Below are positions 13,059 to 23,264 of a DNA stretch of 64,000 bases, piece by piece. Under the pieces are notes generated by a model. That model ran no database searches, was not told the origin of the DNA, and saw only the letters and a list, made by a program, of their open reading frames with translations. The first letter of the stretch is position 1, and each line of letters begins with the position of its first letter. The translations under genes and the position numbers were made by a program. The stretch is from Gigaspora margarita (Eukaryota > Glomeromycota > Glomeromycetes > Diversisporales > Gigasporaceae): NCBI GenBank assembly GCA_009809945.1, contig WTPW01000026.1, positions 844,822-908,821 on the forward strand. The letters run 5' to 3'.

Positions 13059-13109
13059 TTCACGGCATCTTAGAAATCAATAATCTAAATATTTTGAGTT
13101 GACGTATGT

Positions 13110-13290
13110 ATGTACAGTCAACAGATCGATAAGTGGCTAGGCGGGAGCAAATGCTTTGGTCATGAGGCCTAAGCAGTGGCTGGTCACAAGCTCGAATGCA
13201 CTGGTTCCAATGCAGGTGAGTACAGGAGTATGATTCGATCAACTTCCCAATAAAATAAGTATGATTATAATTAACTTCCGAATAAAGTAA
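13110..13290 (+). repeat. Possible tRNA-derived SINE-like repeat, copy 1
   Basis: The block GTGGCTAGGCGGGAGC ... CTGGTTCCAATGCAGG resembles separated pol III A and B boxes. It is followed by two copies of an ACTTCC(C/G)AATAAA(A/G)TAAGTA tail. A second copy at 40070-40265 has a perfect A-box match (TGGCTAAGCGGG). No convincing cloverleaf was found, and the B box has mismatches, so a functional tRNA is unlikely. Confidence 0.25.
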
Positions 13291-13317
13291 GTACTAAACC
13301 CGGTTGGAATTATGACA

Positions 13318-13600
13318 AGATAAGCCAGATTCTAAATAAAATAGAAGGGGTGCAATTACCCACGCTAATAGCTCTTGATTCGGCTGCGAGAAATGACCCA
13401 TATTTGCAACCCAATCCCTCCCTTTTGGAACCTGACATTTCATAATAATTACTATCTTCTATTTTGTTCACGTTCACTTTGATGGCTGGCCTGCATAATG
13501 CAGGTGGAAAACCATCTATTAGGTAATTAAACAACAAAAGTAAATTTGGAAAAGTTACATTTCACGATTTTGAGAGAGTCGTGTTAATGATTAACAAATT
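13318..13600. other. Extra segment relative to macro-unit 2
   Basis: Copy 2 goes from GACAAG straight to the TCTTTGATAATCAG block near 40295, whereas copy 1 has about 280 more bases. Part of that extra sequence (ATTAACAAATTTCTTTCATT) also occurs at 25857. It is therefore probably ancestral and deleted from copy 2. No gene seen. Confidence 0.4.
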
Positions 13601-14058
13601 TCTTTCATTCTTATCTTTGATAATCAGAGATTATAATTTAATCAGCCCAATAAAAAATCCTATGAAAAAAAATGAAAATTGCCAAATATTGAGTGAATAA
13701 ATATGCAAATTTGTATCGGGTCACCGATATTTAAGCCTAAAAGCACATTTTAACTATTGGTTATTATAGCATAGGTAATTTCATTCTATGGATAATCACA
13801 TTTTTTTTAACGGTTAGATGTCTTATTATACTGTAGTACCAGTCACATTAACAGATCACGGGACAAGCAGTACCGTATCATCTTTCAGCATGTACTACAT
13901 TATACTTGGTATGTAAAAAATAACTAGCATGTGACAGTTGGGGTCACGAGGACCAATCAGATAAAATATTTTGCGGAGTTACATCAATTTGGATTGCCTT
14001 ATAACCACTAGATAGCTGCGCGATGTCATCGCGCAAAACCAGGAACAGAAGACTATCT
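13600..14058. repeat. 450-bp end block with hairpin, copy b
   Basis: Aligns with 25850-26290 and 40290-40812 over landmarks TTTGATAATCAGAGATTATC, TCGGGTCACCGATATTTA and CCAATCAGAT. It ends in the perfect palindrome GCGCGATGTCATCGCGC followed by AAAACCAGGAACAGA. In the other two copies the 11-mer after the palindrome is inverted. Non-coding. Confidence 0.75.
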
Positions 14059-14541
14059 AATTAGTGGCAATAAGTACTCTAGGTCTCTTACATTTCTAGG
14101 ACAAAATCTTAATTAGTACATGGTGGTAATTCAGCAGTAAAGGTATTTTATGTAGAGATTTTGTATAAAATTCATATACTTACAGCTGATCTGAAAAGTA
14201 GTAGAGCAAATGATGAATTTTTGTGATGATAATCAGCAATTTTTAATAATTATTTTTTGATAATAAACATGTAGTTTTTGTTAATAAAATTTTTGCCTAT
14301 ACAAAATTATACTCAATTGATATAATAGCTAAAAATTATATTATAAAAACTACATTTTTATTACCAAAAATTCATTGTTATTTTGATAATTATAACATGA
14401 CAGGTTGAAATCTAAGTTGTGAAATAGTGAAATCTGCTATGAATTCACTAGAGTGAAATCTGATTTTATTATAAAAAAAACATAAAAGGCGGATCACACT
14501 TCTGCTTACTAAATTTGCAAATCAGATGCAAAAATTTACTG

Positions 14542-14794
14542 ATTGGGGGTGAGTCAATAGAAATCAAGCAAATTTTTTATAATGAAATTTTTTTGAAACT
14601 TTGAACTGTAATAATTTAACAAAAATTTAATCAAATTTGATAAAAATTTTTAAATTAATTTCATAAACCTATAGAATTAATTTTAAAAAAATTTATCAAA
14701 ATTTGATCAAGATTTAGTTAAATTATTTTGATTTAAACTTTTAAAAAAAATTACTAAAAAAAATTTGCTTGATATCTATTGACTTACTTCCAAT
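14542..14794. mobile_element. Foldback MITE (253 bp)
   Basis: Arms of about 120 bp. The ends read ATTGGGGGTGAGTCAATAG on the left and, as complement, ATTGGAAGTAAGTCAATAG on the right. Both continue as ATCAAGCAAATTTTTT and then AT-rich inverted sequence up to a short loop. No coding capacity. Confidence 0.75.
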
Positions 14795-17700
14795 TATCAA
14801 TATTTCTGGCATACTGCTATTCTCATATAGTGTTATGCAAAGGAGACTTTAATTTGCCATAATTATATGATAGGATTGATGGAACAAAGATGATTACCAA
14901 CCCAATTTTTTGATTCCTTGTTATACAAAAAATTAACCTTGTATAACCTTAAGATATAAACATTATTCTATTAATTTACAGCAAATTAAAAAAAATCTAA
15001 TTGAATGATCTAAGTTTTATAAAAAGAAAAATCACTTTGCAAATATAGCTTTTAATAAATTTATTAAGTTAGTAATTGAAATATTTATTAAGATTTTTAT
15101 TTTTGTAGTAGTCATATTTTGACCTGATATGTGCTTATTTGAAGCATAACCTTGTACTCATTGATTTTATAGGAGTACCCCCAAATTTTCTGGTTGGATG
15201 CATCAGATCTAGGTTGGTATTTAGCTCTAGTTGTTAGCAGCTTCTATATCAAAATTATAACTGAGCATTTTTTTTAATGAATGGATATGATTTATTAGTA
15301 AAATTTTTTATGACCTTGGGCAAAATTGGTCAATTCTGATCCAACTAACTATAATTTAGATGCATTCTGACACATTCCAATTAGAGGTGCAGGCAGAAAT
15401 TGAGAAATTGGAATAGTCTATACTATAACTGAGTTATAACTAGTCATAACATTTTGCTTTAAATTACAGCTTGGTATAACTTGCATATGTGCTAATAAAC
15501 TTATTAAAGTTATAACTTTTTATATGTGCTATAACTTAATCTTGTATGTTGTAACTTGCCATAATTTGATATAATCTTAATTTTGTTATTGTAAATACTA
15601 TTGTATATTTATTTTTGTATATTGTAACTTGCTGTAATTTGATATAATCTTAATCTTGTTATTGTAAATACTATTGTATATTTATTTTTGTATGTTTATT
15701 ATTATATGTAACTTATTACAATAATAAATTTTTATTTATTAAAAACATAATAGCAAATGGCAATACAGTACTGATATATATATTTATTATATATTTATTA
15801 TATTGCATAGTTATCATTATATTTTTTATTAAAAACTCAAACTAATAGAGTTGCTGTATTGTAATTAAGATTTCCTGAACCTACTTATTAAAAGGTGTAT
15901 TTTGATTTTTATTAAATAACTATTATTGCTAACAAAGGCTGGATTTGAAAGATAAATTATTTCTTTAAGGATAGAGTGTATGTAGATCATTTATCTATGA
16001 TTTTGGTGGTACATTGGAATTTCATACAAAATTTGAAATATGCTACTAATAAAAGTTTTTAAAAGCAAGTTAATCTTTACCAAAATTTGGTAATATACAG
16101 ATTAAACCTTCTATTTATAGTAGTAAATTTTCAGAGGTGTATTATTTTAAAAAATATACTTCTTTATATAGTAAAATTTGCCTGGGGCTTCAAATTAGTT
16201 AGGGTTATACAAGAAAACAAATAGTAAAAAATATTCTAAATTAGGTAATTACACAAGCAGAGTCATGTTTTTTATATAATTAGTTATACAAAAAAATTTG
16301 CAATGCATATTATATAATAAATGATTTATGTATACTCTACCTTTAATCAAAAATTAGCTGCATTTATATTATTTAATTGCATATTGGCATTGTATGATCC
16401 AGAAAATCCAAAAAGGATTTTGTTTAGGTCCACCTCAACATTTTTTTTTAGATTTATTGAATAAAAATGTGAAGGGAATGATTGAAATAAAAAAGTTTAA
16501 AGATGTTGTAATTTAATTTAGATAATGACTAACATGAACTATTATTATTTAGAATTTGGTTATTTGTATTTATTGTAAAAAACTTTAATCAATAAACTAA
16601 ATTTCAAGAAAATAAGTATTTTTATTACATTATAGCAATAGTAGTATTGCAATTTTTTAATTATAAATATTATAATAATAATATCTAATTAATTATTATA
16701 GTTTAATATAGTTATACAATAAATATCAAAATTTAATCATTGATATAGAATTTTGAGATTCATATAGACTATTTAATATTTCTAATTAGTATTTACTATA
16801 GATAAATGCAAATGGTGTTTGAGAAAATTCTAATATTTTGATAGTTTAAACCCTAATTAATTATAAAATTAAATTGTATATCTGTTACCCATGAGCTTGT
16901 CAAAGCAGCCATATCAAAATCCACTATAATTAGTTCATAATTATAGCTATTGCAGTATATAATTGATTGATTAATTTATTGATTGTATGCTATAGCAGAA
17001 ATATATATACTGCAAATATGTACAGCTTATACAGAGAGTTACTAAAATTCTGAGTTGTGATTAGATGTGCAGGCAAAAATATTTAATAAACTGTATGACA
17101 CATAACAAATTATGGTTATATATATAGCAAAAAAACTGTATAAATTTCAAATGTTAGTTTATAATGAGTTTGGACAGGACTTTTTAGGAACTAGTTTAGA
17201 ACTAACCAAAAACAGTCATATATATCTTGTGATCACAAAATTTTCTAATTGGCTAATTTAAATTGATCCAAATGTGATTATAATACCTATTATTGTTCTA
17301 TACATATTATTTGATAGAGATGAACTAGTTTCTTAACTAGTTTAGACCAGGTATTGTTTATAATCATAAGGATAATGGCACAAAAGATATTACATAGGTT
17401 AATAAAAAAAGAAAAGCATATAGTATACATATATGTGAAATAATTTTTTATTAAAAAAGTGTATAATATACATATACATATACTAAATTTTTTTAAAAAA
17501 AGCATATAATATATATATATATATAAATTTAAGTCAATAATACTAGTTTGTATACTATTTTATGCTTTAAAATTTTATTAGTTATAAGAGTAGTTTGTTT
17601 ATGTGATACACAATAATTAATTTAATTAGGTCAGGAATATAGATTAGATTATATTTATATAATTAATAAAAATTTTAATTTGATTGATTTTAACAATGTA

Positions 17701-17850
17701 ATTAATTAATAATAGGTAACAATGCAGTAGTAATAATAAAATTAAAGGGAAAATAATCAATATTTATAACAAAATAGCAATAGTTATATTAAGTAGTTTG
17801 CAAAAAAAATTACTATTTTCAAATTGATAAGTACTATATGTTATTTTTAT
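14795..17850. other. AT-rich intergenic DNA with a 73-bp tandem duplication
   Basis: No supported gene. A 73-bp unit containing TTATTGTAAATACTATTGTA is tandemly repeated twice at 15544-15693, with partial TATAACTT echoes just before. Short frames at 17290-17505 and 17824-18027 are hydrophobic AT-rich translations without motifs. Confidence 0.5.
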
Positions 17851-20350
17851 TACAAAAAAAAGATCACCAATTCACTTTTAAACAGGATTTTACTCCAAAT
17901 ATTTATACATAATATCATAATATCAAAACAAGGTTTATTATTTATTCTCATGTATAATTTAGTTTTTAGAATTTCTAAAACCATATTTATGCTCTTTTAT
18001 AGCATTAGAAATTTGCAATTCCTTTAATTTTTTTTGCATCATGCAATTATCAACAAGCGCTTCTATATTATAATTTTTCTATAATAGTCATGCTAAATTC
18101 TTCATGTTTATTATTATTTAAGTTTATTTTTTGAGATTCTTGAGATATATTTGCAGTTAAATTGATTGCTTGTGTTATTCAGCATTTTTTAATTTGTTTT
18201 TTTTGGTGAAGAAATAGCTTTAGATTTTTTTTTAGCTATTAGTATATATAATAAATATAATTAATAATATAAATAAACTTAAATTACTACTTTAAATAAA
18301 AAAACTAACTGCTTTGCTTACTTGCTAAATTTTTTCTTGAAATGTCATCTTTATTTTGACCACTCAAATTAATATTGTAATTGGCTCTTATATTCATTTT
18401 TTTAAAATTGCACAGTCTAATTTTTGTTCTCTAGAATAAAAAAAAAATAAAAAATAAATAATAATATATATAAAAATGCATATGTATTATAATATACTGA
18501 TATAAGCAAACCTTAATATCATAGTTATTAATTTAAATTGCTTGCCTTTTTGATTACTCATAGCATGTACTGCTTNTGCANAATTTGTATTATTAGGGGN
18601 TNCATGCTATAAATTATACAGAATATTTGAGATATTTGAATTAATCGATGCAATAATATAAGTTTTTTTATAATATTGAACTGAATATATTTTAATTAAA
18701 AATTTAATTAGATTATTTAAAAAATGATGTATTAATTATTAGTTAATTATTATTATAAAAACTTATTGGTAAAATCTTTATCAAGCATAAATAATTCATT
18801 AAATATCAAATCTACTTTTTCAACTTACACAGGTAACAATAATTCTATTTAGATATAATATTATCATCAAATNTTATTTCATATAATTTTCTATAAATAC
18901 AGTTAGACCCTATAAATGCAATCTCTATAAATGCAATACCTTCCTAAATGCACATTTTTGCCTTTTCTTAAAAAATTATTAGTGCTAAATGCATGTTCTA
19001 TATAATGTAAATGCATGTTCTTCCAAATAATTTTTTATATCATGCTACTTTTCTAAATGCACATAACTAATTAAATTTTAATATTTAAGATAGGTTATAC
19101 ATTTTTAGTAGAAGTTACACAAACTTGATGATCTAATCTTTAAAGATGCAATTTAATTGGATCTCCCTAAATGCAATACTTCTCTAAATGCATATTGTCA
19201 TTTATAGAGGTTTGACTGCATAGATTATTAATATATATTTAAATAAATACTATATACTATTATTATTATTAATTTACCATTTATAATGAACTTGACAAGA
19301 TTGAAAATATGAACTAAATGGTCCTCTCATATAAGAGAATATCAATTAAGGTTAAAGATTCACTTAATTCAGGAAGTTGTACCATATAAAAGTCACCAAA
19401 TAAAATACTAATGAAATTAAAATTTGGTGATTTACTAGTAAATTGTTTAACAAGATCAAATAATACTTCAAATATACATTGGTATGAAATATTTGTTGCT
19501 TGGTTTGCAAAAACACAGTTAAAAGTTAAAACTAATATATAAAATAATTTAAATAATATGTATTAGAAAATATAATTTATACTATATATATTAAAAAAAT
19601 ACTTACCTATGTTTTACTGTTTATTATAATAATTTATTTTGAATTCATTAATTTTACTCATGTCTTTTTTAAATGATAGGTCAATTTCAAAGTAATTACA
19701 TTTAATATATTTTTGTATTTGGACTTGAGTAGTAAAAAATCATCATATGTCCATCATTAAAAAAATCTAAATTTAAAATTTGAATTTAAAAAATAATATT
19801 TTAGTACATACTTAATCTTTGAACATAGTTCTAAAAGTTATTAATATTTCAGAAAAAGCTATATATATAACCTCTAATAAATCTTGACCAAAAGGATGTT
19901 GTTCCTTTTTGTAATTTATTTATATCATTAAGTGATTTGTGAATTTCATATAAATTATCAATACCAAAATAGGTCTTAATTAAATTGCCTAAAATAAAAT
20001 AAAATATATTAATTAAATACAATATTATAAAAATCTAATATTTAATTTTACCTGTTACAATATAATAGATGCTGCATCTAGTAAATCTTAATTAGCTTGT
20101 TTTACAAGCATTTGCAACCTTTGTTTAATATAATTTGGAGTTCATGTAAGANGTAGTGCATGTGTATGTAATCCTTTACATATTATAATTACAAATGGAC
20201 ATGCTTTGCAGTCTAATGGTATATTTGACTTCATATGATNTTTTTCTTTAATCTGACNATAGCATATTTTGTTTTCTGATCATTGAGGATAAGCTAATAA
20301 TAAATATTAAAGAAAAAATTAATATTTTAATATATTTTATTATATATTAT
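17850..20350 (-). pseudogene. Decayed MULE-like transposase, inverted copy 3
   Basis: Read on the minus strand from about 20300. First comes a zinc-finger-like segment, CKACPFVIIICKGLHTHA, followed by an interrupted proline-rich linker position and IKQRLQMLVKQAN (20080-20270). Next comes LIKTYFGIDNLYEIHKSLND then FWSRFIRG near 19870-19990, and CVFANQATNISYQCIFEVLF...LVKQF near 19330-19520. A lysine-rich tail ends near 18150-18240. The C-x-G-x-H-x-H finger followed by the helical piece matches the N-terminal arrangement of the same family as the two + strand copies. Introns and stops break it, several single Ns lie within it, and a pogo-like MITE has inserted near 18900. Confidence 0.45.
18900..19219. 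mobile_element. pogo/Tc1-like MITE (320 bp)
   Basis: The left end CAGTTAGACCCTATAAATGC pairs with the complement of the right end, CAGTCAAACCTCTATAAATG. CAGT(C/T)(A/G)AACC(T)CTATAAAT is the kind of terminus known from pogo-type Tc1/mariner elements. TA precedes the left end and lies 2 bp beyond the right end. The internal TAAATGCA motif repeats several times. No coding capacity. Confidence 0.75.
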
Positions 20351-20399
20351 TTATAATTTGATATTTNTGGCAATATTTTTTTTAGAAGAATTAGAAAAT

Positions 20400-21120
20400 A
20401 CAATATAGTATTTATTTATAGATCCATTATTAATGGGTATCTATTAGCCCTCTGTACTAAATTTAGTACAATTTAAAAAAATTATTTTACAATAACCAAA
20501 AAATTTTTATTTAAAANTTTGATAAAATATACTTTAATACTAGTATTGTTATTATACAAAATTTTAGCCAAAGTTATATATAAAAATTTTGTACAAATTA
20601 ACTTTAAAAAGAATTTATATTTCACAAAATTTGATGTACTAAATTTAGTACAGTAGTAAAAAAATAATTAAAAATCAAAATTTTAATATAACAATAAAAA
20701 TAATAAAATTATAGATTATTTTTAATCTATATTTGATTTTAAAAGTATAAAAAAATTATTAAAATAAAATTAATAGATTTGTCATAAGGGGTACAAAGCC
20801 AAAAATGGTTCAATTTAGTTATATAATTTATAGTAAATTAATAGTAAACTAATAATTTAAAAAAGTAGAAATAAATTTTTATTAAAAAATTTTATTAAGC
20901 TAATAGCCTTGGATTTTTAATTAAAATTTGTAGAGCTAGCCTTTCTAATTATTGTAAAAATAAATTTACTTGATTTTACTTAAAAATTTTATAAAATATA
21001 TAGATTTTAGTTTTTATAATTATATATTAGGTCTACTAAAATGCACAATAGGTGCTAACACCAAAGCACTAAACACCATAGGTGCTAAACACCATAAATA
21101 CTAATTATAATAATAATTTA
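20400..21120. other. AT-rich intergenic DNA
   Basis: No gene seen. Contains internally related AT-rich stretches with the recurring phrase ACTAAATTTAGTACA (20456 and 20638), itself a short palindrome, and a short GGTGCTAA/CACCATA repeat near 21050-21090. Confidence 0.4.
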
Positions 21121-21127
21121 TATATAA

Positions 21128-21571
21128 TTTTTGTCCAGGATAATACTGAAATCGGATAATGCTGAAATCCACGTAATCACCATATCATCAAGATTTTCTA
21201 AAATTTCTAAAAATCGTGTAAACAATCGATCTACCTACGTAATCAAAACAATCGAATGGGGTCGATATATAAAAGACCTTCTAACTGTATCAAAATGGCA
21301 ACCCTAACCCTAACCCTAAACACGAGGCAAATTTTTTTTTATAGACGTTTTTTGCCTCATGGTTAGGGTTAGGGTTAGGGTCACCTTTTGATACAGTTAG
21401 AAGGTCTTTTATATATATATCAAGAATACATATAGGCATACCTTCCGGTTATAGCATTCGATATAGTGTAGATCGATTGATTACATGATTTTCAGAAATT
21501 TAGGAAATTCGATGATATGAGGATCACGTGGATTTTAGCAATATCAGATTTCAGCATCATCCTGACAATTT
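21128..21571. repeat. Foldback element centred on inverted telomere repeats
   Basis: Two imperfect arms of about 200 bp are inverted copies. The outer ends carry TTTGTCCAGGAT and, as complement, TTGTCAGGAT. The inner shared phrase is AAAGACCTTCTAACTGTATC. The arms meet at (CCCTAA)n at 21299-21320 and (TTAGGG)n at 21361-21380, with a 40-bp loop holding CGAGGCAAA and its complement. Each telomere-like tract has about three repeats, in head-to-head orientation pointing inwards. Structure is seen directly. Mobility is inferred from the matched outer ends. Confidence 0.75.
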
Positions 21572-22330
21572 TTATATATTAAAACCCCCACCCAAGGCTC
21601 AATATAATGAAAACTAACCCTAAACCTAACCTTTAGGCCTCAAGGTTATTTTTTAACTATTGCAAAAAGTTTATTAATAGCACCAAGTCATTTCATACTT
21701 TTAATTACATATATTTTAAGTGCATTTCTACTTATAATTATATTCTATTCACTATTTAATAAATTATACATTACTCATCACATCTAAAAAGTATAAATTC
21801 TCACCTATCTATAGTATAACACATTACTTTCTTATTTAGTATATCTTTTTCTATTTATCTATAATATCATTTCCTTTCGAACTTTCTTCATATTAGTTGT
21901 AAAAAATAATCAAATTTAACATAATTAAGGCATTAATCAGTCTATAAATTACGATTAAATTTGAACATTTTATTAGTGCCCAAAAAGTTTGTTCAATAAA
22001 ATATCCAAACTTATTCATTAACAATTGGAATCAACTTAGTCAACTAAACATAGTAGCTTACTATAGTTGACTAAACTGAATCTAATCCTTAATTTCAAAT
22101 TTAAAATTTTAAGCCCAACATGAAACAGTACGTAGTAGCATAATAATAAAATTAAAAATAAGATCATTAGTCTAAATCTTACCATAACTTGATAAAAAGC
22201 TTTCTAAGACACATTAAAAATCATACAAAAAAAAAAAACATTCTAAACACATTTAACCTTAATTCCTAAAAAAAATGCATATAAATTTTGTATGCTTCAT
22301 ACCATACTACTACATATACATATTGGGACA
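21572..22330. other. AT-rich DNA downstream of the exon array
   Basis: No open frame of note. It would be the 3' flank of the minus-strand exon array that ends at 22331. Confidence 0.4.
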
Positions 22331-22982
22331 TCAAAATAAACATTCATCACTGATACAATCATTAGCGCAGAAACTACAACAGTGAAACTTATAGCTAGTA
22401 AAATCTTTGTCAGCTATAACATAGATTAATTTTTAGCACATATCATCCAACTATTTACACAATATAAATATTAAACCTACCAATATTTGTTGACTCTCAA
22501 CATCATTATTCCCATGATCATCTGATTTATGCAAGTTACATGTACGAGAATTATGGCCAGCTGTCATGGTTAGTAATATTCTTGTCGACTACAATGCATA
22601 ATATTAAATAATAGCATTATAAAACTGTTGATAAAAAATAAATATATATTAAAACTTACCCATATTGGTTAAACTCTTGTCATTGTTACTGTAATAGTTG
22701 GTAACGTTCATATTGACTACAATACATATACATTAAATAACAGTATTATCAAACTTATAAGAAAATATACATACAGCATATCATAAACTTAATTTACCCA
22801 CTTTGATTAAACTTTCATCATTGCGACTGCCATCATTCATATTAACTATAATATCAATATTAAATAATAGTACCATCAAACTGCTTATAAGTAAAAAGAA
22901 AAAAAATCCCAAAACAGTAAAGCTCTTGTAACTGGTAATGAAATTTTATCAATATTTTCGTGATTGTCATAACCTTTCTGAC
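22331..22982 (-). CDS. Candidate gene: tandem phase-1 mini-exon array with Cys-rich last exon
   Basis: On the minus strand three or four modules repeat an acceptor (TTGTAG or TTATAG), a short exon and a donor (GTAAR or GTAGG), and the introns between them are also similar. Clear exons are 22798-22845 (48 bp), 22660-22716 (57 bp), 22481-22588 (108 bp) and 22331-22413 (83 bp, ends in TGA). A weaker exon lies at about 22933-22982. Introns are 67-81 bp. All junctions fit phase 1, so whole exons can be skipped in frame. The 48- and 57-bp exons encode related hydrophilic peptides (VNMNDGSRNDESLIKV; VNMNVTNYYSNNDKSLTNM). The last exon encodes HCCSFCANDCISDEC. The 108-bp exon has stops in this phase but is open in another, where it reads AGHNSRTCN, similar to a zinc knuckle. 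No 5' exon with a start or signal peptide is seen; a palindrome and Crypton lie immediately upstream. It may be a small secreted repeat protein, a decayed zinc-knuckle gene, or chance. Confidence 0.35.
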
Positions 22983-22993
22983 CTATAATATGT

Positions 22994-23124
22994 TATAGTT
23001 ATTGTATGGGTTGTAGAAAATAACTAAATTTGCACAGGTTAACTAGTGTCACATGATCTAAGACCATGTGATATGGGTTAACCAGTGCAAATTGTTATTT
23101 TCTACAGCCCATATAATAACTATA
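22994..23124. repeat. Left palindrome of the Crypton region
   Basis: Two arms of about 65 bp with almost no loop (TAGTTATTGTATGGGTTGTA and its near-complement). The left arm contains GAAAATAACTAAAT, the same outer motif as the palindrome at 25330-25393 on the other side of the recombinase. Confidence 0.75.
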
Positions 23125-23264
23125 TTATTGTACAGGGCTGACGTAACAATCCCGTGCATTACTTGATACTTTATTAATTCATAATTGAATTTGATAAAAG
23201 TAGTGATCAATCTATAAATAAAAGAGAATTTTTAGTGATTTAAAAATGATAACACTTTCCTGTT

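Noticed and set aside
21299-21380. Chromosome end or simple telomere fusion
   Set aside because: A fusion would have unrelated flanks. Here the flanks are 200-bp inverted copies with matched outer ends, so a bounded foldback element fits better.
23040-23100. Rho-independent-terminator-like palindrome
   Set aside because: Bacterial terminators do not apply in this genome, and the palindrome is far longer than a terminator stem.
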